Source: Streptomyces atratus
Lineage (GTDB): Bacteria; Actinomycetota; Actinomycetes; Streptomycetales; Streptomycetaceae
Length of the DNA stretch: 64,000 bases
Assembly (NCBI RefSeq): GCF_014648655.1
Contig: NZ_BMRN01000006.1
Coordinates: 126,922-190,921 of the forward strand
Direction: 5' to 3'
A program made the translations under genes and the position numbers. Positions 9,576-17,323 of this stretch are shown here, piece by piece. The notes under the pieces were generated by a model. The model saw nothing but the letters and a program-made list of their open reading frames with translations. It did no database searches and was not told where the DNA came from. Each line of letters begins with the position of its first letter. Position 1 is the stretch's first letter.

Positions 9576-9977
9576 GGAACGACTACTCCTCGGGCAGGCG
9601 AGAACGCCTGGAAGCGGCAGTTGAGATCCGGTCCCCCCGAATTACGGACCAGCCCTGCGGCAGGCTCATCCGCAGTGCATCCGATTGGTCCGCGAAGACT
9701 GACGCGCACAGGCGTCTCACGGTTCCCGGTGGTCTGCATGCCGCACAGACTACGCACGGTCAAAACCCTCCTAGGGCCGAACTTCACCCCAAACGACGCA
9801 AGTCGGTGCCTACGAATTCACGATGTGACGCCGTTCACGATGACCCCTCTTGTCGCAGCGCGACGACCGATCTATCGTCTTGATGTATCGAGTCGATACA
9901 TCAGCTCGGTACATCGACTCGGTAGATCAGCTCGGCACAGGGCTCCGCAGGAGCACTCGGAGAAGGAGGAGGCGAAA
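9576..9977. other. intergenic region between pbp and padR
   Basis: 402 bp carrying the promoters of the divergent PBP and PadR genes. The only clear structure is the palindrome plus 13-bp iterated repeat at 9881-9935, described separately. No gene is supported here. Confidence 0.6.
9881..9935. promoter_or_regulatory. probable PadR operator: 23-bp palindrome plus 13-bp tandem units
   Basis: Positions 9881-9891 and 9893-9903 form a perfect dyad (TGATGTATCGA, centre G). It contains ATGT...ACAT half-sites like known PadR boxes. From 9893 the unit TCGATACATCAGC recurs with small changes at 9906 (TCGGTACATCGAC) and 9919 (TCGGTAGATCAGC). It ends ~43 nt before the padR start, so autoregulation is likely. 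Confidence 0.6.
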
Positions 9978-10685
9978 TTGAGCAGGCGCTCAGGCATCCT
10001 CGAATTCGCCGTTCTCGGTCTGCTCCGCGAATCCCCGATGCACGGGTACGAGCTGCGCAAACGTCTCAACACCTCGTTGGGGATCTTCCGCGCCTTCAGC
10101 TACGGAACCCTCTACCCCTGCCTCAAGACGCTGGTCGCCAATGGCTGGTTGATCGAGGAGCCGGGAAACTCCCCGGCCGACCTTCCGCCTGCTGGCGGCC
10201 GTGCGGTCACCCCCGCCTCCTCGCTGGCCGGGCGCCGCGCCAAGATCGTCTACCGCCTGACGGCAGAAGGTAAGGAGCACTTCGAGGAGCTGCTCTCCCA
10301 CACCGGACCCGACTCCTGGGAGGACGAGCACTTCGCAGCCCGTTTCGCCTTCTTCGGGCAGACGGAGCACGAGGTGCGGATGCGGGTCCTGGAAGGCCGG
10401 CGCAGTCGGCTGGAGGAGCGCCTGGAGAAGATGCGGGCCTCTCTGGCCCGCACCCGCGAGCGCCTCGACGACTACACACTTGAGCTGCAGCGACACGGCA
10501 TGGAGTCCGTGGAGCGCGAAGTGCGCTGGCTGAACGAGCTCATCGAGAGCGAGCGGTCGGGACGGGATCAGCGACGGTCCTCGCCCGGGAGCGAAGCTCC
10601 GCAGAACACAGCAGGAGAGACGGACGGCCTGCCCCGGCACCGGGGTGACACCCCGCCGGATCCGTCCGACGACACCTCAAAGTGA
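9978..10685 (+). CDS. PadR-family transcriptional regulator
   Basis: 235 residues from TTG at 9978, preceded by AAGGAGGAGG. The winged-helix N-terminus [24 protein letters not shown] is the PadR signature and is followed by [16 protein letters not shown]. The usual wing is interrupted by a ~25-residue Pro/Ala-rich insert before [21 protein letters not shown]-terminal coiled-coil dimerisation region ([26 protein letters not shown]) follows. Located 61 nt before ino1, so it may control inositol (mycothiol, phosphatidylinositol) supply; its own operator candidate is just upstream. Confidence 0.9.
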   Translation: MSRRSGILEFAVLGLLRESPMHGYELRKRLNTSLGIFRAFSYGTLYPCLKTLVANGWLIEEPGNSPADLPPAGGRAVTPASSLAGRRAKIVYRLTAEGKEHFEELLSHTGPDSWEDEHFAARFAFFGQTEHEVRMRVLEGRRSRLEERLEKMRASLARTRERLDDYTLELQRHGMESVEREVRWLNELIESERSGRDQRRSSPGSEAPQNTAGETDGLPRHRGDTPPDPSDDTSK

Positions 10686-10746
10686 GGTCCCCGCAGATCC
10701 GCGGGGCTTCATCGGGAACATCCATTACACACAGGGAGCAACCGGA

Positions 10747-11829
10747 ATGGGTTCGGTTCGCGTAGCCATCGTCGGCGTGGGCAACTGCGCCGCCTCGCTG
10801 GTCCAGGGCGTCGAGTACTACAAGGATGCCGATCCGGCCGGCAAGGTGCCCGGTCTGATGCACGTCCAGTTCGGCGACTACCACGTGCGGGACGTCGAGT
10901 TCGTCGCCGCCTTCGATGTCGACGCGAAGAAGGTCGGTCTCGACCTCGCGGACGCCATCGGTGCCAGCGAGAACAACACCATCAAGCTCTGCGACGTGCC
11001 GAACGCCGGCGTCACCGTCCAGCGCGGCCACACCCACGACGGCCTGGGCAAGTACTACCGTCAGACCATCGAGGAGTCGACCGAGGCCCCGGTCGACATC
11101 GTCCAGGTCCTCAAGGACCGCAAGGTCGACGTCCTCGTCTGCTACCTGCCGGTCGGATCCGAGGTCGCTGCGAAGTTCTACGCGCAGTGCGCCATCGACG
11201 CCAAGGTCGCGTTCGTCAACGCTCTCCCGGTCTTCATCGCCGGCACCAAGGAGTGGGCGGACAAGTTCACCGAGGCCGGTGTCCCGATCGTCGGCGACGA
11301 CATCAAGTCGCAGGTCGGCGCCACCATCACGCACCGCGTGATGGCGAAGCTCTTCGAGGACCGGGGCGTCATCCTGGACCGCACGATGCAGCTGAACGTC
11401 GGCGGCAACATGGACTTCAAGAACATGCTCGAGCGTGAGCGCCTGGAGTCCAAGAAGATCTCCAAGACGCAGGCCGTCACCTCCCAGATCCGTGACCGCG
11501 AGCTCGGCGCGGACAACGTCCACATCGGTCCGTCGGACTACGTGGCCTGGCTGGACGACCGCAAGTGGGCGTACGTGCGCCTCGAGGGCCGCGCCTTCGG
11601 TGACGTTCCGCTGAACCTGGAGTACAAGCTCGAGGTCTGGGACTCCCCGAACTCCGCCGGTGTCATCATCGACGCCGTCCGCGCCGCGAAGATCGCCAAG
11701 GACCGCGGCATCGGTGGCCCGATCCTCTCCGCGTCCTCGTACTTCATGAAGTCCCCGCCGGTCCAGTACTTCGACGACGAGGCCCGCGAGAACGTCGAGA
11801 AGTTCATCAGGGGCGAGGTCGACAACTGA
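10747..11829 (+). CDS. ino1: inositol-3-phosphate synthase
   Basis: 360 residues, the actinobacterial length. NAD-binding N-terminus [18 protein letters not shown], then [13 protein letters not shown] and [15 protein letters not shown]. Converts glucose-6-phosphate to 1D-myo-inositol-3-phosphate, the first step towards mycothiol and phosphatidylinositol. ATG at 10747 chosen over an upstream in-frame ATG because it starts exactly at the conserved N-terminus. Follows padR and ends at a strong terminator. Confidence 0.95.
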   Translation: MGSVRVAIVGVGNCAASLVQGVEYYKDADPAGKVPGLMHVQFGDYHVRDVEFVAAFDVDAKKVGLDLADAIGASENNTIKLCDVPNAGVTVQRGHTHDGLGKYYRQTIEESTEAPVDIVQVLKDRKVDVLVCYLPVGSEVAAKFYAQCAIDAKVAFVNALPVFIAGTKEWADKFTEAGVPIVGDDIKSQVGATITHRVMAKLFEDRGVILDRTMQLNVGGNMDFKNMLERERLESKKISKTQAVTSQIRDRELGADNVHIGPSDYVAWLDDRKWAYVRLEGRAFGDVPLNLEYKLEVWDSPNSAGVIIDAVRAAKIAKDRGIGGPILSASSYFMKSPPVQYFDDEARENVEKFIRGEVDN

Positions 11830-11895
11830 CGCGACCGGACACGGTGCGTCGGCGCGGCTCGGTGATGAGCGGCAACGCTCCTTCCCTTCCGCACC

Positions 11896-11932
11896 TTGAG
11901 GGTCCCCGGGTAATCCGCCCGGGGACCCTCAA
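11896..11932 (+). terminator. ino1 terminator
   Basis: GAGGGTCCCCGGG (11898-11910) pairs perfectly with 11918-11930, loop TAATCCG. It ends only a few bases before the next ORF start. Confidence 0.8.
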
Positions 11933-11937
11933 CGTAT

Positions 11938-13221
11938 GTGACCCTTGATCACATGCCTGTCGTAGGTGATCTGCGCGTACTTCTGCGCCTTCGGAACTTC
12001 CGTCGTCTGCTCGCCGTGCGACTTCTCTCCCAGTCGGCCGACGGCGTCTACCAGGTGGCGCTGGCGGCTCATGTCGTCTTCTCCCCGGAGAAACAGGCGT
12101 CGGCGGCGGCCATCGCCTCCGCAATGGCCGTGCTGCTGCTGCCGTACTCGCTCATCGGCCCCTTCGCCGGCGTCCTGCTGGACCGCTGGCCACGCCGTCA
12201 GGTCTTTCTGTACGGCAACCTGCTGCGCGCCGCACTCGCCTGCTGCACCGCACTCCTGATCCTCGGCTCCGCACCCGACTGGCTCTTCTACGCCTCGGCG
12301 CTGTGCGTCACCGCGGTCAACCGCTTTGTGCTGGCCGGGCTCTCGGCCGCGCTGCCGCGTGTCGTCGACAGGGAACGACTGGTGGTGGCGAACTCGCTTT
12401 CACCGACCGCGGGCACCCTCGCCGCCACAGCCGGTGGTGGCCTCGCCTTCGTCGTGCGGCTGCTACTCGCCGACTCCGACGCGGCAGTGGTGCTGCTGGG
12501 CGCGGCTCTCTACCTTGCTTCGGCGCTGGCATCCCTGAGCCTTGCCACCGGGCTCCTCGGACCGGATCAGGACAGGGCCCGCATCCGGCTGCGGGAAGCT
12601 CTGGTCATCACCGCACGGGGGCTCGCCGACGGACTGCGCCATCTCGCGGGACGGAAGCAAGCTACCCGGGCGCTGGCCGCCATGACCGTGATCCGCTTCT
12701 GCTACGGGGCACTGACCGTGATGGTGCTGATGTTGTGCCGGTACGCCTGGTCCGACAGCGAATCCGAAGGCCTGGCCCTCCTCGGACTGGCTGTGGCGAT
12801 TTCCGGTGCGGGGTTCTTCGCGGCAGCCGTGGTGACACCTTGGGCAGTGGGGCGGCTCGGCCGATTCCGCTGGATGGCGGTGTGCGCGGCGGCGGCGGCC
12901 GTCCTCGAACCCGCACTGGGGCTGTGGTTCATCCCCGTACCGATACTCGTCGCAGCTTTTATCCTCGGACTCGTCACCCAGGGGTCGAAGATCGCGACGG
13001 ACACGGTGGTGCAGACCTCGGTGGACGATGCCTTCCGCGGCCGGATCTTCTCCCTCTACGACGTGCTGTTCAACGTGGCATTCGTGGGCGCTGCCGCAGC
13101 CTCCGCTCTCATGCTGCCCCCTAATGGTCAGTCGTTCGTGGTGGTGATCGGGGTAGCCACGCTCTATGTGGTCATCGCCGTACTGCTGTTCCGGTGGAGC
13201 CGCGCCGACAGGCCGCTCTAG
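11938..13221 (+). CDS. MFS transporter
   Basis: About 427 residues with 12 hydrophobic segments. DRWPRRQVFLYGNLLRA matches the loop 2-3 motif of major facilitator proteins. Substrate unknown. Start uncertain: GTG 11938 or ATG 11953. Neither has a clear Shine-Dalgarno, and the gene begins right after the ino1 terminator, so translation may be leaderless or nearly so. Ends 3 bp before a 60-bp perfect palindrome with parS, and converges on the CCA-adding enzyme gene. Confidence 0.85.
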   Translation: MTLDHMPVVGDLRVLLRLRNFRRLLAVRLLSQSADGVYQVALAAHVVFSPEKQASAAAIASAMAVLLLPYSLIGPFAGVLLDRWPRRQVFLYGNLLRAALACCTALLILGSAPDWLFYASALCVTAVNRFVLAGLSAALPRVVDRERLVVANSLSPTAGTLAATAGGGLAFVVRLLLADSDAAVVLLGAALYLASALASLSLATGLLGPDQDRARIRLREALVITARGLADGLRHLAGRKQATRALAAMTVIRFCYGALTVMVLMLCRYAWSDSESEGLALLGLAVAISGAGFFAAAVVTPWAVGRLGRFRWMAVCAAAAAVLEPALGLWFIPVPILVAAFILGLVTQGSKIATDTVVQTSVDDAFRGRIFSLYDVLFNVAFVGAAAASALMLPPNGQSFVVVIGVATLYVVIAVLLFRWSRADRPL

Positions 13222-13223
13222 CG

Positions 13224-13283
13224 GACCTGATGCGGCGAGGGGCTCTGTTTCACGTGAAACAGAGCCCCTCGCCGCATCAGGTC
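13224..13283. repeat. 60-bp perfect palindrome centred on parS
   Basis: Positions 13224-13253 are the exact reverse complement of 13254-13283, with the parS 14-mer at the centre. It sits in the gap between two convergent genes, so it can serve as a bidirectional terminator. Confidence 0.85.
13247..13260. other. parS site 2
   Basis: Exact GTTTCACGTGAAAC at the centre of the 60-bp palindrome. Confidence 0.95.
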
Positions 13284-13317
13284 GCGGTCATGTTTCACGT
13301 GAAACATGACCGCGACC
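13280..13317. repeat. 38-bp perfect palindrome centred on parS
   Basis: 13280-13298 is the exact reverse complement of 13299-13317. It overlaps the end of the 60-bp palindrome by 4 bp and has another parS at its centre. Confidence 0.85.
13292..13305. other. parS site 3
   Basis: Exact GTTTCACGTGAAAC, 45 bp centre-to-centre from site 2. Confidence 0.95.
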
Positions 13318-13353
13318 CGTTCCTCACCTCTGCCGGTCGAACCTCCAGCGCTC

Positions 13354-14796
13354 TCAGGTCTGCGCCGCCCACCACTTCTTGAGCTTCTCGACCGCCACGT
13401 CATGCTCCATCGGCCCGTGCTCCAGCCGCAGCTCCAGCAGGAACGCGTAGGCCTTGCCGATAACCGGCCCAGGACCGACACCCAGGGTCTTCATGATCTC
13501 GTTGCCGTCGAGGTCGGGCCGGATGGCATCCAGCTCCTCCTGCTCCTGCAACTGTGCAATGCGCTCCTCAAGCCCGTCATAGGTCCGCGAGAGGGCAGCA
13601 GCCTTGCGCTTGTTCCGCGTGGTGCAGTCCGAGCGGGTCAGCTTGTGCAGCCGCTCCAGCAGAGGCCCCGCATCACGCACATACCGGCGCACCGCGGAGT
13701 CGGTCCACTCGCCGTCGCCATAGCCATGGAAGCGCAGATGAAGCTCCACAAGCTTCGAGACGTCCTTGACCATCTCGTTGGAGTACTTGAGCGCAGCCAT
13801 GCGCTTCTTGACCATCTTGGCGCCCACCACCTCGTGGTGATGGAACGAGACGCGCCCATCCTTCTCGAAGCGCCGCGTCCTCGGCTTGCCGATGTCATGG
13901 AGGAGAGCGGCAAGGCGCAGAACCAGATCAGGGCCGTCCTCCTCCAAGTCGATCGCCTGCTCCAGGACGGTCAGCGAGTGCTCGTAGACATCTTTGTGAC
14001 GGTGATGCTCGTCACTTTCCAGACGCAGAGCGGGGAGCTCCGGCAGCACCTGCTGAGCCAGCCCCGTATCGACAAGCTGCGCCAGACCCTTGCGGGGGTT
14101 GGCGGAGAGCAGCAGCTTGTTGAGCTCCTCCCTGACCCGCTCGGCGGAGACGATCTCGATACGCCCGGCCATTTCCGTCATCGCCGTGACCACATCGGGG
14201 GCGACATCGAAGTCCAGCTGCGCGGCGAAGCGAGCAGCACGCAGCATGCGCAGCGGATCATCGGAGAACGACTCCTCGGGGGTGCCGGGAGTGCGCAGTA
14301 CACGCTCGGCCAGGTCCTCACGACCGCCGTAGGGATCGATGAAGTCCTTCTGCGGAAGCGCTACCGCCATCGCGTTGACCGTGAAGTCACGACGGACGAG
14401 GTCTTCCTCGATGGAATCGCCGTAGGACACCTCGGGCTTGCGCGAGGTCCTGTCGTACGCCTCCGACCTGTATGTGGTGATCTCGATCTGGTAGCCGTCC
14501 TTCTGGACACCCACGGTGCCGAAGGCGATCCCGACCTCCCATACCGAGTCGGCCCACGGCCGGACGATCTTCAGTACGGCCTCGGGGCGGGCATCGGTCG
14601 TGAAGTCCAGGTCGTTCCCGAGCCTGCCGAGAAGCGCATCCCGGACCGAGCCACCGACCAGGGCGAGGCTGAATCCGGCATCCTGGAAACGGCGAGCAAG
14701 GTCGTCGGCGACCGGCGACACCCGCAGCAGTTCACTGACTGCGCGGTGCTGCACCTGGGTCAGGGCACGGGAGCTGTCTTCATTGGCGTTCGACAC
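13354..14796 (-). CDS. cca: CCA tRNA nucleotidyltransferase
   Basis: 480 residues from a GTG at 14796 (reading VSNANEDSSRAL...); no strong Shine-Dalgarno is visible. Polymerase-beta-type head with LVGGSVRDALLGR and catalytic NDLDFTTDA. RRDFTVNAMA and the arginine-rich SDDPLRMLRAARFAA follow. The C-terminal HD domain carries LAALLHDIGKP and FHHHEVVGA. Adds or repairs the tRNA 3' CCA, needed here because tRNA-Ala in this window lacks an encoded CCA. The frame stays open upstream, antisense to the DUF6049 gene, but that part is not protein-like. Confidence 0.93.
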   Translation of the reverse strand: MSNANEDSSRALTQVQHRAVSELLRVSPVADDLARRFQDAGFSLALVGGSVRDALLGRLGNDLDFTTDARPEAVLKIVRPWADSVWEVGIAFGTVGVQKDGYQIEITTYRSEAYDRTSRKPEVSYGDSIEEDLVRRDFTVNAMAVALPQKDFIDPYGGREDLAERVLRTPGTPEESFSDDPLRMLRAARFAAQLDFDVAPDVVTAMTEMAGRIEIVSAERVREELNKLLLSANPRKGLAQLVDTGLAQQVLPELPALRLESDEHHRHKDVYEHSLTVLEQAIDLEEDGPDLVLRLAALLHDIGKPRTRRFEKDGRVSFHHHEVVGAKMVKKRMAALKYSNEMVKDVSKLVELHLRFHGYGDGEWTDSAVRRYVRDAGPLLERLHKLTRSDCTTRNKRKAAALSRTYDGLEERIAQLQEQEELDAIRPDLDGNEIMKTLGVGPGPVIGKAYAFLLELRLEHGPMEHDVAVEKLKKWWAAQT

Positions 14797-14979
14797 AACA
14801 GAAAAGGGTACGTGCCCGGACCGGCCCGGTCGTCCTGGTTTTGTCCCGCCCTGCGAGACTCTTCCGATCATGTAGCGGACTCCCCAGCACTTGGCACCCA
14901 CGCACATCGTTACCATGCGGGGACGCAGCAACCGACAACCATCGACACCAGCTGACAACGACGAGGGACGGGTAGGCGC

Positions 14980-17274
14980 GTGGCCGAGGCGGCAGACATC
15001 CAGGGGATCGGTCCCTCTCCTGCCCGCCGGTGGCTGCGGCGCACAGCCTCCTTGATCATCGGGGCGCCGCTCGTCGCAGCTCTGCTGGTCGGACCGGCCG
15101 CACCCGCCGCACCCGCCGCACAGGCCGGCGGGACCGCCAAGGCCCCGACCGGCTCCGAAACAGTCAGTGTGTCCCTGGACACCGTCGCCCCGAGCGCGCC
15201 GGTGAAGGGGGACACCCTGACCGTCTCCGGCACCGTGACCAACAGAGGCAAGAGCACGATCACGCAGGCGGAGGTCGACCTGCGAGTGGGTCCGCGGCTC
15301 TTCGACAGGACATCGATCGACACCGCCGCCAAGCGCACCGAGTACGTCCCCGGCAGCGACCCGGCCCCACTCGGCGGCAAGTACACGGTGAAGTTCGCAA
15401 AGCTCCCTTCCGGAATAAGCCAGGACTTCACGCTGTCCGTCCCGGTCGGCAAACTGGGTCTCGGCGACGACGGCGTCTACCAGCTCGGCGTCTCGCTGTC
15501 GGGGCAGACCGCCCGGGCCCCGTACGGGGTTCTGGGAATCCAGCGCACCTTCCTGCCGTGGCAGGAAGCGGAGCGTGGCTCCAAGACGAAGGTCACCTAT
15601 CTCTGGCCGCTCATCGCATCGCCACATGTCACTGCCGAGACCGGCTCCGACGATCAGCAGACGCCTGTGTTCGCGGACGACGACCTGGCCGCCGAACTCG
15701 CTCCGGGCGGACGCCTCGAACAGCTGGTCTCGCTGGGCAGTCAGCTGCCCGTGACGTGGGTCATCGACCCGGATCTGCTGGCCAGCGTCGATGCGATGGC
15801 GAGGAACTACCGCGTCAAGTCCGGCGACACGACCGTCGCCGGGAAGAACCAGGCCGTCGCCAAGCAGTGGCTCACCTCGCTGGAGGCCGCGGTCTCGGAC
15901 AGCAAGGTCATCGCGCTGCCGTTCGCCGACCCCGATCTGGCGTCCATCGCACACCGCGGCAAGAACGTGTCGGGCACCCTCAGCCACCTGCAGACCGCCA
16001 CGGAGGTGGCCGGGACAACGGTGCAGACCATCCTTCATGTGAAGCCGTCGACCGACTTCGCCTGGCCCGTCGACGGAGCGATCGACCCGTCGATCGTCGA
16101 CGTCGCCACCTCGGCCGGCGCCCACAACGTGATCGCCCGCAGCGACAGCCTTCAGGAGACCGGCGGCCTGTCGTACACGCCCACGGCGGCCCGGCCGATC
16201 GGCGGCGGCACGACTGCGGTGGTCTCCGACGCCCGGCTCTCCACGGCTTTCCAGGGAGACATGTCGAAGGCGGGGAACTCCACCCTCGCCGTGCAGAAAT
16301 TCCTCGCTCTGACCCTCGCTCTGACCCAGCAGGACACCGACACGGAACGGAGCATCGTCGTCGCACCGCAGCGGATGCCGACTGTCGCCCAGGCCCAGTC
16401 GATGGCCGACGCCCTGCACGCCCTCGACGACGAACGCTGGACAGAACCCCTCGGGCTCGTGGACGCGGCCGAGGCGAAGCCCGACACGGACGCGACGACC
16501 AGCGTCCCCGGATCGTCCCAGTACCCGAAGAAGCTCCGCAGCCAGGAGCTGCCCACCCAGGCGTTCCAGGACATCAAGTCCACCCAGGTCTCGCTCAACA
16601 ACTTCCAGGTCATCCTCGCCCGTCCCGAGCGGGTGGTGACTCCCTTCGGCAACGCGGTCAACCGCTCCATGTCGACGTCATGGCGTGGCAAGCCGCTGGA
16701 GGCCCAGCAGTACCGGGACTCGGTACGCACCTATCTGCAGGGCCTCATCAACGAGGTCCAGCTCATCTCGAAGTCGGACGTCACCCTGTCCGGCCGCAGC
16801 GCCACAATCCCGGTGACCGTGCAGAACAGACTGTTGCAGGGCGTGGACCATCTGGTCCTCCGGCTCAAGTCGGAGAACGCGACCCGGCTCAAGCTGAACG
16901 GCGGCGGGGCCGTGGCGGAGCAGCCGATCCGGATCGCCGGCGGCCACAGCCAGTCCGTGAAATTCGACGCCGCGGCCAACGTCAATGGCCAGGTGCAGAT
17001 GACCGCACAGCTCTACACCGAGGACGGCACACCGTACGGCGGAGAGATGACCTTCACCGTGAAGGTCTCCGAGGTCACCCCGACCGTGCTGCTCGTGATC
17101 GCTGGTGGGCTGCTCCTTCTGGTCCTCGCAGGCATCAGGATGTACACCCACCGCAAGCGCGCCAACGCGGGCGGGGACAACGGCGGCGAACCCGAGCAGC
17201 CGAGTGACCCGACCCCGGACACCGGTCCGGAAAACGGGGAGCCGTCGGGCTCGGGTGAGAAAGTGGAACGTTGA
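14980..17274 (+). CDS. DUF6049-type secreted/membrane-anchored protein
   Basis: 764 residues from GTG 14980. A signal-anchor (LRRTASLIIGAPLVAALLVG) with an AxA-rich region leads to a long exported domain. The start of that domain looks like an Ig/CARDB-type fold (VKGDTLTVSGTVTNRGKSTITQAEVDLRV). A second beta domain lies near residues 620-700, then one C-terminal membrane helix (VLLVIAGGLLLLVLAGIRMY) and a basic/acidic cytoplasmic tail. Conserved immediately upstream of murJ in Streptomyces; the two are about 50 nt apart on one strand, suggesting a lipid II or wall role. Function not established. Confidence 0.8.
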   Translation: MAEAADIQGIGPSPARRWLRRTASLIIGAPLVAALLVGPAAPAAPAAQAGGTAKAPTGSETVSVSLDTVAPSAPVKGDTLTVSGTVTNRGKSTITQAEVDLRVGPRLFDRTSIDTAAKRTEYVPGSDPAPLGGKYTVKFAKLPSGISQDFTLSVPVGKLGLGDDGVYQLGVSLSGQTARAPYGVLGIQRTFLPWQEAERGSKTKVTYLWPLIASPHVTAETGSDDQQTPVFADDDLAAELAPGGRLEQLVSLGSQLPVTWVIDPDLLASVDAMARNYRVKSGDTTVAGKNQAVAKQWLTSLEAAVSDSKVIALPFADPDLASIAHRGKNVSGTLSHLQTATEVAGTTVQTILHVKPSTDFAWPVDGAIDPSIVDVATSAGAHNVIARSDSLQETGGLSYTPTAARPIGGGTTAVVSDARLSTAFQGDMSKAGNSTLAVQKFLALTLALTQQDTDTERSIVVAPQRMPTVAQAQSMADALHALDDERWTEPLGLVDAAEAKPDTDATTSVPGSSQYPKKLRSQELPTQAFQDIKSTQVSLNNFQVILARPERVVTPFGNAVNRSMSTSWRGKPLEAQQYRDSVRTYLQGLINEVQLISKSDVTLSGRSATIPVTVQNRLLQGVDHLVLRLKSENATRLKLNGGGAVAEQPIRIAGGHSQSVKFDAAANVNGQVQMTAQLYTEDGTPYGGEMTFTVKVSEVTPTVLLVIAGGLLLLVLAGIRMYTHRKRANAGGDNGGEPEQPSDPTPDTGPENGEPSGSGEKVER

Positions 17275-17323
17275 GCGATGTCTGTCGTGGCCTGTCGGCC
17301 GGGGACGATGAGGTGGGGTTTCG

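Noticed and set aside
14797..16419. Upstream extension of the CCA-transferase frame to ~1000 codons
   Set aside because: The extension is antisense to the DUF6049 gene and not protein-like; the conserved enzyme starts at 14796.
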